From: Pseudoxanthomonas yeongjuensis
GTDB lineage: Bacteria; Pseudomonadota; Gammaproteobacteria; Xanthomonadales; Xanthomonadaceae
Length of the DNA: 64,000 bases
Direction: 5' to 3'
Assembly (NCBI RefSeq): GCF_010093345.1
Contig: NZ_PDWT01000010.1
Coordinates: forward strand, 21,765 to 85,764
The notes under the pieces were generated by a model. It searched no databases and was not told the origin of the DNA. It saw only the letters and a program-made list of their open reading frames with translations. Shown one piece after another: positions 1-7,244 of this stretch. Made by a program: the position numbers and the translations under genes. Numbering within the stretch: position 1 is the stretch's first letter; every line of letters starts with the position of its first letter.

Positions 1-32
1 CCCGGGTATCACGCCAATCCGGGGAATGCCTG

Positions 33-1766
33 ATGAATGCCGCTGTCGCCAATACCGCCAACCTCGTCGGCATCACCGGCATCGCCCGCCGCCTGGTCAT
101 GGACGGGGCCATGGACGAAAACACCGCCCGTAGCGCGATGACCGATGCCTCCAACGCCAAGGTGCCACTGGCGCACTGGATCGGCGAGAAGAAACTGGTC
201 TTGCCGGGACAACTGGCTGCGGCCAACGCCATCGAATTCGGTATCCCGCTGCTGGACGTGAGCGCCTTCGACCCGATCCACAACGCGCTCAAGCTGGTCA
301 GCGAAGAACTGCTGCAGAAACACCAGGTGCTGCCCCTGTTCAAGCGCGGCAATCGCTTGTACGTGGGCATCACCGATCCGACCCAGACCCGGGCCCTGGA
401 CGATATCAAGTTCCACACCAACCTGGTGGTGGAACCGATCCTGGTTGCCGAGGACCAGCTCAAGCGCACCCTGGACCTGTGGTCCAGCGCCAACGATGTG
501 ATGGGTGGCGACGACGACGATGAAGGCCTGGAGAACCTGGAGACCAGCGGCGGCGACGACGACCTGGCCAGCAACGACAGCGGCATCGACTCCAAGGGTG
601 ACGACACCCCGGTGGTCAAGTTCGTCAACAAGGTGCTGATCGACGCGATCAAGCGCGGCGCCTCCGACATCCACTTCGAACCCTACGAAACCGACTACCG
701 GGTGCGCCTGCGCATCGACGGCATCCTCAAGCAGGTGGCCAAGGCCCCGGTGAAATTGAACATGCGCATCGCCGCGCGCCTGAAGGTCATGGCCCAGTTG
801 GACATCGCCGAGAAGCGCGTGCCGCAGGACGGCCGGATCAAGCTGAATTTGAGCAAGAGCAAGCAGATCGACTTCCGCGTCAGCACCTTGCCGACCCTGT
901 TCGGCGAAAAGATCGTGCTGCGCATCCTGGACGGCAGCGCGGCCAAGCTGGGCATCGAGAAGCTGGGCTACGAGGACGACCAGCAAGAACTGTTCGTCAA
1001 CGCGGTGAAGAAGCCCTACGGCATGGTCCTGGTCACCGGCCCCACCGGCTCGGGCAAGACCGTGTCGCTGTATACCGCGCTGAACATCCTCAACGACGAT
1101 CAGCGCAACATCTCCACGGTCGAGGACCCGGTCGAAATCCGCGTGCCCGGGATCAATCAGGTGCAGATGAACGTGAAGCGCGGCATGACCTTCGCCGCGG
1201 CCCTGCGCAGCTTCCTGCGCCAGGACCCGGACGTGATCATGGTCGGTGAGATCCGCGACCTGGAAACCGCCGAGATCGGCATCAAGGCCGCGCAGACCGG
1301 GCACATGGTGCTGTCCACCCTGCACACCAACGACGCCCCGCAGACCATCGCCCGCCTGATGAACATGGGCGTGGCCCCGTTCAACATCACCTCATCGGTG
1401 ACCCTGGTCATCGCCCAGCGCCTGGCCCGGCGCCTGTGCAACAACTGCAAGAAGCCTTCGCAGCTGCCCGAACACGCGCTGCTGGCCGAAGGCTTCACCG
1501 AGGAAGAAGTGCGCAATGGCTTCACCCTGTACGAGGCGGTCGGCTGCGAGGAATGCACCGAGGGCTACAAGGGCCGCACCGGCATCTACCAGGTGATGCC
1601 GATGAGCGAGGAAATCTCCGCGATCGTGCTGGAAGGCGGCAACGCCATGCAGATCGCCGAGGCCGCGCAGAAAGCCGGCGTGCGCGACCTGCGCCAGTCG
1701 GCCCTGCTCAAGGTCCGCAACGGCCATACCAGCCTGGCCGAGATCAACCGCGTCACCAAGGATTGA
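33..1766 (+). CDS. pilB: Type IV pilus assembly ATPase PilB
   Basis: A 577-residue secretion-superfamily hexameric ATPase that powers type IV pilus extension at the inner membrane. The N-terminal part is the regulatory GspE_N-like domain. The Walker A motif GPTGSGKT starts near residue 336, the Asp-rich Walker B region (DPDVIMVGEIRD) lies near residue 399, and HTND follows. A zinc tetracysteine (CNNC near 469, then CEEC about 40 residues later) is intact, unlike in the GspE paralogue at 57806. An acidic stretch near residues 160-185 separates the N domain from the motor. The length is normal for the family. ATG at 33 follows a GGGG run 9 bases upstream. PilC follows on the same strand after a repeat array; no pilin gene lies between them. 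The call is firm; the start is likely. Confidence 0.96.
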   Translation: MNAAVANTANLVGITGIARRLVMDGAMDENTARSAMTDASNAKVPLAHWIGEKKLVLPGQLAAANAIEFGIPLLDVSAFDPIHNALKLVSEELLQKHQVLPLFKRGNRLYVGITDPTQTRALDDIKFHTNLVVEPILVAEDQLKRTLDLWSSANDVMGGDDDDEGLENLETSGGDDDLASNDSGIDSKGDDTPVVKFVNKVLIDAIKRGASDIHFEPYETDYRVRLRIDGILKQVAKAPVKLNMRIAARLKVMAQLDIAEKRVPQDGRIKLNLSKSKQIDFRVSTLPTLFGEKIVLRILDGSAAKLGIEKLGYEDDQQELFVNAVKKPYGMVLVTGPTGSGKTVSLYTALNILNDDQRNISTVEDPVEIRVPGINQVQMNVKRGMTFAAALRSFLRQDPDVIMVGEIRDLETAEIGIKAAQTGHMVLSTLHTNDAPQTIARLMNMGVAPFNITSSVTLVIAQRLARRLCNNCKKPSQLPEHALLAEGFTEEEVRNGFTLYEAVGCEECTEGYKGRTGIYQVMPMSEEISAIVLEGGNAMQIAEAAQKAGVRDLRQSALLKVRNGHTSLAEINRVTKD

Positions 1767-1770
1767 TCCT

Positions 1771-2182
1771 GCAGGAGCGGGCCTTGCCCGCGATGCCCTC
1801 CGTCGGGATCGTCGATGCGGGCCGAAAAGCATCGCGCCCAAGGGGCGCTCCTACGGGGAATTCCAACGACCCGCTTTTGTAGGAGCGGGCCTTGCCCGCG
1901 ATGCTTTCCGTCGGGATCGTCGATGCGGGCCGAAGGGCATCGCGCCCAAGGGGCGCTCCTACGGGGAATTCCAACGACCCGCTTTTGTAGGAGCGGGCCT
2001 TGCCCGCGATGCTCTCCGTCGGGATCGTCGATGCGGGCCGAAGGGCATCGCGCCCAAGGGGCGTTCCTACGGGGAATTCCAACGACCCGCTTTTGTAGGA
2101 GCGGGCCTTGCCCGCGATGCTCTCCGTCGGGATCGTCGATGCGGGCCGAAGGGCATCGCGCCCAAGGGGCGCTCCTACGGGG
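1771..2182. repeat. Four tandem 108-bp REP pair units
   Basis: The pilB-pilC gap (1767-2295) holds four near-identical copies with starts spaced exactly 108 bases apart (AGGAGCGG at 1773, 1881, 1989 and 2097). Each unit is an inverted pair of REP palindromes: one arm GAGCGGGCCTTGCCCGCGAT, the other GCATCGCGCCCAAGGGGCGC, with a short loop and a constant spacer (GGGGAATTCCAACGACCCGC). Copies differ at only a few positions, which suggests recent tandem amplification. The first copy begins GCAG instead of GTAG; the fourth lacks the spacer. The remaining 113 bases before pilC show no gene. Confidence 0.93.
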
Positions 2183-2295
2183 CTTGTTTTCCAAACCCTG
2201 CGGGCCGTCACAGTGGCAAATACCGCTGGGGCCGATTACCGGCTACCATGCGATTCACATTGTCCGGCGTGGGGATGCCGGTAGGGGTTAACGTC

Positions 2296-3549
2296 ATGGC
2301 CATCACTCGTTCCGCAGCAAAGACCGCCACGCCCGCCAACACACCGTTGCCGGTGTTCGTGTGGGAGGGCAACGACAAGCGCGGCGTCAAGATGAAGGGC
2401 GAGCAGCAGTCCAGGAACGTCAACTTCCTGCGTGCCGAGCTGCGCAAGCAGGGCATCACCCCGACCGTGGTCAAGCCCAAGGGCAAGCCGCTGTTCGGCG
2501 CCGCCGGCAAGACCATCCAGCCGAAGGAGATCGCCTTCTTCAGCCGGCAGATGGCGACGATGATGAAATCGGGCGTGCCCATCGTGCAAGCCCTTGAGAT
2601 CATCGGCAACGGCCACAAGAACGCGCGCATGAGCAAGATGATCGGTGCGATCCGCGCCGACGTCGAAGGCGGCTCCTCGCTGCACGAGGCGATCAGCAAG
2701 TACCCGGTGCAGTTCGACGAGCTGTACCGCAACCTGGTGATGGCCGGCGAAGGCGCCGGCGTGCTGGAGACGGTGCTCGACACCATCGCCAACTACAAGG
2801 AAAACCTGGAAACCCTGAAGGGCAAGATCAAGAAGGCCCTGTTCTATCCGGCCATGACGATCGCCGTCGCCCTGCTGGTCAGCTCGATCCTGCTGGTCTG
2901 GGTGGTGCCGCAATTCGAGGAAGTGTTCAAGGGCTTCGGCGCCGACCTGCCCGCGTTCACCAAGATGATCGTCGCCGCCTCGCGTTTCATGGTCGCGTAC
3001 TGGTGGCTGATCCTGATGATCGTGGCAGGCTCGATCTTCGCCTTCATTTTCTTCAAGAAGCGCTCGCTGGCCTTCCAGCACTTCCTGGACAAGCTGATAC
3101 TGAAGGTGCCGGTGGTCGGCCAGATCATGCATAACGCCTCGATCGCGCGTTTCGCGCGGACCCTGGCGGTGACCTTCAAGGCCGGCGTGCCGCTGGTGGA
3201 GGCGCTGGAAACCATCTCCGGCGCCACCGGCAACACCGTGTACGAGAAAGCCGTGCTGCGCATGCGCGACGACGTGGCCGTGGGCTATCCGGTCAACGTG
3301 TCGATGAAGCAGACCAACCTGTTTCCGCACATGGTCATCCAGATGACCGCCATCGGCGAGGAAGCCGGTGCCCTCGACGCGATGCTGTTCAAGGTCGCCG
3401 AGTACTACGAGCAGGAAGTGAACAACGCGGTGGACGCGCTGGCCAGCCTGATCGAGCCGCTGATCATGGTGTTCATCGGCGTGATCGTCGGCGGCATGGT
3501 CATCGGCATGTACCTGCCCATCTTCAAGCTCGCCGCCGTCGTCGGTTAA
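2296..3549 (+). CDS. pilC: Type IV pilus inner-membrane platform protein PilC
   Basis: A T2SS/T4P platform protein of 417 residues that couples the PilB motor to pilin insertion. Two repeated T2SSF domains are visible, each starting with a FSRQMATMMKSG-type helix (near residue 75) or its counterpart FARTLAVTFKAGVPL (near 280). Three hydrophobic segments are present (near 185-210, 235-260 and the C-terminal IEPLIMVFIGVIVGGMVIGMY). An in-frame ATG at 2248 would add 16 residues unlike the family; ATG 2296 is preferred because AGGGG lies 8 to 9 bases before it and the protein then has the usual length. pilD follows 134 bases downstream. Confidence 0.95.
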   Translation: MAITRSAAKTATPANTPLPVFVWEGNDKRGVKMKGEQQSRNVNFLRAELRKQGITPTVVKPKGKPLFGAAGKTIQPKEIAFFSRQMATMMKSGVPIVQALEIIGNGHKNARMSKMIGAIRADVEGGSSLHEAISKYPVQFDELYRNLVMAGEGAGVLETVLDTIANYKENLETLKGKIKKALFYPAMTIAVALLVSSILLVWVVPQFEEVFKGFGADLPAFTKMIVAASRFMVAYWWLILMIVAGSIFAFIFFKKRSLAFQHFLDKLILKVPVVGQIMHNASIARFARTLAVTFKAGVPLVEALETISGATGNTVYEKAVLRMRDDVAVGYPVNVSMKQTNLFPHMVIQMTAIGEEAGALDAMLFKVAEYYEQEVNNAVDALASLIEPLIMVFIGVIVGGMVIGMYLPIFKLAAVVG

Positions 3550-3683
3550 GACCGCATGGCGTTCCTGGATCGCGCTGCAAGGGCACCGACATGCAATGCG
3601 GTCCAAACGCGCCGCCGCGCGCACACGACACGCGATTGCGGGCCCTGCTTGGGCCTGTCTTGACCTTCCCGCAGGCGAATTGA

Positions 3684-4547
3684 ATGGCATTCCTGGACCA
3701 AAACCCGGAACTCGGGTATCCCCTCGCGGCCGGACTGGGCCTGCTGGTGGGCAGTTTCCTCAACGTGGTGATCCTGCGCCTGCCGCGGCGCCTGGAATGG
3801 CAGTGGAAGCGCGACGCGACCGAGATCCTGGAACAGCCGGAGATCTACGACCCGCCGCCACCAGGCATCGTGATCGAGCCTTCGCACTGCCCGCACTGCA
3901 AGCACAGGCTGTCCTGGTACGAGAACATCCCGGTGTTCAGCTGGCTGGTGCTGCGCGGCAAGTGCCGCCATTGCCATGCGCCGATCTCCGCGCAATATCC
4001 CCTGGTCGAACTGCTGACCGGCCTGCTGGCAGTGGTCTCGGTCTGGCAATTCGGCTTCGGTTGGCAGGGCTTCGGCGCGATCGTGCTGAGCTGTTTCCTG
4101 GTCGCCCTGTCCGGCATCGACCTGCGCACCCAGCTGCTGCCCGACCAACTGACCCTGCCGTTGATGTGGCTGGGCCTGGTCGCCAGCCTGGACAGCCTGT
4201 ACATGCCGGCCAAGCCGGCGCTGCTGGGCGCGATCGCCGGCTATGCGTCGTTGTGGACGGTGTGGTGGCTGTTCAAGCAACTGACCGGCAAGGAAGGCAT
4301 GGGCCATGGCGACTTCAAGCTGCTCGCCGCGCTGGGGGCCTGGGTCGGCCTGCAGGGCGTGCTGCCGATCATCCTGCTGTCGTCCCTGGTCGGCGCGATC
4401 ATCGGTTCGGTATGGCTGGCCACCCAGGGCCGCGACCGCGCCACCCCGATCCCGTTCGGCCCGTACCTGGCCATCGCCGGCTGGATCGTGTTCTTCTGGG
4501 GCCAGCAGATGATCGACGCCTACATGAAGTTCTCCGGCCTGGGCTAA
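3684..4547 (+). CDS. pilD: Type IV prepilin peptidase / N-methyltransferase PilD
   Basis: A polytopic inner-membrane aspartyl protease of 287 residues that cleaves the leader of type IV pilins and type II pseudopilins and N-methylates the new N-terminus. It probably serves both PilB/C fibres and the XpsG-K pseudopilins encoded at 53202-56105. The four zinc cysteines are at C69/C72 and C94/C97, and the catalytic aspartates at D146 (GIDLRTQ) and D210 (GHGDFK). About eight hydrophobic helices are seen. The gap upstream (3550-3683) carries a near-copy of the first 17 bases of this gene at 3556. The stop is followed by a REP pair. Confidence 0.95.
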   Translation: MAFLDQNPELGYPLAAGLGLLVGSFLNVVILRLPRRLEWQWKRDATEILEQPEIYDPPPPGIVIEPSHCPHCKHRLSWYENIPVFSWLVLRGKCRHCHAPISAQYPLVELLTGLLAVVSVWQFGFGWQGFGAIVLSCFLVALSGIDLRTQLLPDQLTLPLMWLGLVASLDSLYMPAKPALLGAIAGYASLWTVWWLFKQLTGKEGMGHGDFKLLAALGAWVGLQGVLPIILLSSLVGAIIGSVWLATQGRDRATPIPFGPYLAIAGWIVFFWGQQMIDAYMKFSGLG

Positions 4548-4551
4548 CCCC

Positions 4552-4636
4552 GTAGGAGCGGGCCTTGCCCGCGATGCTCTTCGTCAGGATCCGTGGATGC
4601 GGGCCGAAAGGCATCGCGCCCAAGGGGCGCTCCTAC
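4552..4636. repeat. REP pair between pilD and coaE
   Basis: Inverted pair of the GTAGGAGCG family. GTAG starts at 4552 and the mirrored CTAC ends at 4636. It fills almost the whole pilD-coaE gap, so the coaE ribosome-binding region starts only a few bases after the palindrome. Confidence 0.9.
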
Positions 4637-4647
4637 ATAATGCGGGC

Positions 4648-5262
4648 ATGAGCGATTACTTCATCGGACTGACCGGCGGCATCGCCTCGGGCAAGAGCGC
4701 GCTGGAACGTGAATTCGTCGCGTGTGGGGTGTTCGTCGCCGACGCCGACCTGATCGCACGCCAGATCGTAGAACCGGGGCAGCCGGCGCTGGCCGCCGTG
4801 GTCGAGGCCTTCGGCAAGCTGGTGCTGACCGCGGAGGGCCGGCTGGATCGCGCGGCGTTGCGCGCCCGGGTATTCGACGATGAACCCGCGCGCCGAGCGC
4901 TGGAAGGGATCCTGCATCCGCTCATCCGCATCCGCTTGCATGAACAGTGCCGGGCCGCAGCGAGCGCCTATGCGATCGCGATGATCCCGCTGCTCACGGA
5001 GGGCGGCGGCCGCGACGGCTATCCCTGGCTGGACCGGATCCTGGTGGTGGATGCGCCGCACACCATGCAGAAGGCGCGACTGATGCAGCGCGACGGCATC
5101 GACGACGCACTGGCCGAAAAAATGATCGCCGCCCAGGCTACCCGCGCCCAGCGCCTGGCCCTGGCCGACGACATCGTGGTCAACGACGGCGACCGCGCCG
5201 CGCTGCGCGAAGCCATCGCCGAACTCGACGCCCGCTACCGCGCATTAGCCGCCACCCCGTAG
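4648..5262 (+). CDS. coaE: Dephospho-CoA kinase
   Basis: The last enzyme of coenzyme A synthesis: phosphorylates the 3'-hydroxyl of dephospho-CoA in the cytosol. The 204-residue protein begins with the P-loop GLTGGIASGKS and has the DADLIAR motif near residue 32. A longer frame from 4597 would translate REP sequence, so ATG 4648 is chosen. Location after pilD is the usual gammaproteobacterial order. The stop codon TAG (5260-5262) is part of the GTAG head of the following REP, so the last codons directly abut the repeat. Confidence 0.95.
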   Translation: MSDYFIGLTGGIASGKSALEREFVACGVFVADADLIARQIVEPGQPALAAVVEAFGKLVLTAEGRLDRAALRARVFDDEPARRALEGILHPLIRIRLHEQCRAAASAYAIAMIPLLTEGGGRDGYPWLDRILVVDAPHTMQKARLMQRDGIDDALAEKMIAAQATRAQRLALADDIVVNDGDRAALREAIAELDARYRALAATP

Positions 5263-5342
5263 GAGCGGGCCTTGCCCGCGATGCCCTTCGTCGGGATCGT
5301 CGATGCGGGCCGAAAGGCATCGCGCCCAAGGGGCGCTCCTAC
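5259..5342. repeat. REP pair overlapping the coaE stop
   Basis: GTAG-headed inverted REP pair, about 80 bases upstream of the RAYT start. Its first four bases (GTAG, 5259-5262) supply the coaE termination codon. It forms the left flank of the RAYT locus. Confidence 0.92.
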
Positions 5343-5422
5343 GGATATGGGTGTCTTTTTCCGATATGGCCTTGCGGCTTCGGACTACATACCCGGGTCC
5401 GGGGCTACGAAACAATCCTGTC

Positions 5423-5899
5423 ATGACGGCACTCACCTACCCCCGCAACAACGGCCATGCCGCGCTGCGACGCGAGCGAATGCAATTGACCGGGCAGATC
5501 TACCACCTGACCATCACCACGCACATGCGCACTCCGGTCTTTCGCGATTTCGAAGGCGCCTGTGCGGCATCACGTGCGTTCGAGAACCAAGCCTTCCTCG
5601 GAGATTCGATGATGCTGGCTTGGGTGCTGATGCCGGATCATGCGCATTGGTTGTTGCAGCTTGGCGAAGGTGGTTCGTTGAGCGCAGTCGTATCCAGATT
5701 GAAGTCCGCGAGCAGCCGCTGCGTGAACCAGGCAATGGGTACGCAAGGTCCGGTGTGGAGCCGCGCATTCCACGACCATGCGCTACGTGACGACGAGGGT
5801 GTAGCCGGTACCGCGCGATACATCGTCGCCAATCCCCTGCGTGCAGGTCTGGTCGAGAGGCTCGCCAATTACCCGTTCTGGAATTCCATCTGGCTGTAG
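5423..5899 (+). CDS. REP-associated tyrosine transposase (RAYT, Y1/HUH family)
   Basis: A 158-residue single-domain Y1 transposase related to the IS200/IS605 TnpA. Family members cut single-stranded REP hairpins next to a GTAG-like tetranucleotide and are thought to spread or maintain REPs. Visible motifs: YHLTITTHM near residue 31, the metal-binding HUH motif in MPDHAHWLL near residue 70, and the candidate nucleophile tyrosine in ARYIVANPLRAGLV near residue 133. Inverted REP pairs with GTAG heads flank it on both sides. The stop TAG (5897-5899) lies inside the next REP head. The frame extends upstream to 5303 but that part is REP-derived; ATG 5423 is the first sensible start. It looks intact. 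Confidence 0.92.
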   Translation: MTALTYPRNNGHAALRRERMQLTGQIYHLTITTHMRTPVFRDFEGACAASRAFENQAFLGDSMMLAWVLMPDHAHWLLQLGEGGSLSAVVSRLKSASSRCVNQAMGTQGPVWSRAFHDHALRDDEGVAGTARYIVANPLRAGLVERLANYPFWNSIWL

Positions 5900-6063
5900 G
5901 AGCGCCCCTGGGGCGCGATGCCTTTCGGCCCGCATCCACCGATCCCGACGAAGAGCATCGCGGGCAAGGCCCGCTCCTACGGAGGGGTTGTAGGAGCGCC
6001 CCTTGGGCGCGATGCCCTTCGGCCAGACCGCGCAGGAGCATCGCGGGCAAGGCCCGCTCCTAC
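5896..6063. repeat. Two REP pairs right of the RAYT gene
   Basis: Two adjacent inverted REP pairs (5896-5980 and 5990-6063) with GTAG heads at all four outer ends. The left GTAG provides the RAYT stop codon; the rightmost, read on the minus strand, provides the stop of the Nudix gene at 6060-6062. Arm order is reversed relative to the pair on the left of the RAYT gene. Confidence 0.93.
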
Positions 6064-7019
6064 AAGGACGGCCACAGGCCGCGGATGGCGGCGATGCCCT
6101 GGGCGCCGTGCTGGCGTGCCTGGCCGAGGTACGCGGGGGTGAGGCCGCCGATGGCGTAGATCGGCAGGGAAACCGATTCGCGCAGCCGGGCGAAGCCTTC
6201 CCAGCCCAATACCTCGCCACCGGCATGGCTGGCGGTGGCCAGCACGCTGCCGACCACGGCGAAGTCGCAGTCGAGCGCCTCGGCCATCTTCAGCTCGCTG
6301 GCATCGTGGCAGGACGCGGCAACCGCGGCGTCGGCAGCCAGCGGACGTGCAGAAAGTCCGGACAGTTGCGCGGCGCGCAGATGCACGCCGACGCCCAGTT
6401 CGCGGGCCAGTTCGATATCGCCGTTGACCAGCACTTCGACCCCGGTCCTGCGGCAAAGCGCGACCGCTGCGGTCACCAGCTGCCGCCAGCGCGGTTGCGC
6501 GTGCAGGCCCGGCGCGCGCAACTGCACCCGTCCGATGCCGCCGGACTTCAATGCCTGCGCCAGGCCCGCCAGCCAGGCCGCGTCGTCGGCGCCAGGCTCC
6601 GGCGTCACCAGGTAGCGGTCGGGCTGGCGCAGCGCCGCCACCACCGGGCGATCGGCGGGCGGCATGGGGTAGCGGGAAAGTTTCTCCGGCGCCACCCAGG
6701 CCAGGGCCTGGCCTTCGATCCCGCGCGGCGTGCCCTGCCACGCGACCACGTGGCGCACGTCCAGGCGCAGGCGCTTGTCCGGATATTGCTGGGGTACCTC
6801 GATCAGCGGCGGCCCCACCTTCACGGTGATGCCGAGTTCTTCCTGCAGCTCGCGGACCAGCGCGTCTTCCGGCGATTCGCCCGGCTCGCGCTTGCCGCCG
6901 GGGAATTCCCACAATCCGGCCAGGTCGCGGCCGTCGGTACGACGCGCCAGCAGGATGCGTCCGCGTGCATCGGTGATGGCCGCGGCGACGACGTGGATGG
7001 AGCGCAGGGAATCAGGCAT
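6060..7019 (-). CDS. Nudix hydrolase (MutT type) fused to a ThiE-like domain
   Basis: A two-domain 319-residue protein. The N-terminal part is a MutT-type Nudix hydrolase with the Nudix box GGKREPGESPEDALVRELQEEL near residues 38-58, the family that sanitises 8-oxo-dGTP. The C-terminal half resembles thiamine-phosphate synthase/TenI (GSVLATASHAGGEVLGWEGF, then PIYAIGGLTPAYL), a combination known downstream of secA in gammaproteobacteria; whether this half is catalytic is not known. ATG at 7019 is chosen because longer frames read into REP sequence. The terminal TAG is contributed by the adjacent REP. It lies 3' of secA in the same direction, separated by two REP pairs. Confidence 0.9.
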   Translation of the reverse strand: MPDSLRSIHVVAAAITDARGRILLARRTDGRDLAGLWEFPGGKREPGESPEDALVRELQEELGITVKVGPPLIEVPQQYPDKRLRLDVRHVVAWQGTPRGIEGQALAWVAPEKLSRYPMPPADRPVVAALRQPDRYLVTPEPGADDAAWLAGLAQALKSGGIGRVQLRAPGLHAQPRWRQLVTAAVALCRRTGVEVLVNGDIELARELGVGVHLRAAQLSGLSARPLAADAAVAASCHDASELKMAEALDCDFAVVGSVLATASHAGGEVLGWEGFARLRESVSLPIYAIGGLTPAYLGQARQHGAQGIAAIRGLWPSL

Positions 7020-7081
7020 GCCCGGAGCTTGCCGGGAATCGGGCGCCGAACGCAAATCGATCGCCGCAACATCGCCCGTCC

Positions 7082-7236
7082 GTAGGAGCGCCCCTTGGGC
7101 GCGATGCCCTTCGGTCTGACCGCGCAGGCATCGCGGGCAAGGCCCGCTCCTACGAAGCGGGTGTAGGAGCGCCCCTTGGGCGCGATGCCCTTCGGCCAGA
7201 CCGCGCAGGAGCATCGCGGGCAAGGCCCGCTCCTAC
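7082..7236. repeat. Two REP pairs between secA and the Nudix gene
   Basis: Two inverted GTAG REP pairs, 7082-7153 and 7163-7236, separated by 9 bases. They occupy most of the gap between the 3' end of secA and the start of the Nudix gene, and would fold into long hairpins in the transcript. Confidence 0.92.
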
Positions 7237-7244
7237 ATCACCGG

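Noticed and set aside
1771..2182. CRISPR array
   Set aside because: The units are 108 bases, near-identical throughout with no unique spacers, and are themselves inverted REP pairs; no cas genes nearby.
1586..2291. Open frames with repeated peptide units across the pilB-pilC gap
   Set aside because: They are translations of the 108-bp REP array in several frames and on both strands; no ribosome site and no family resemblance.
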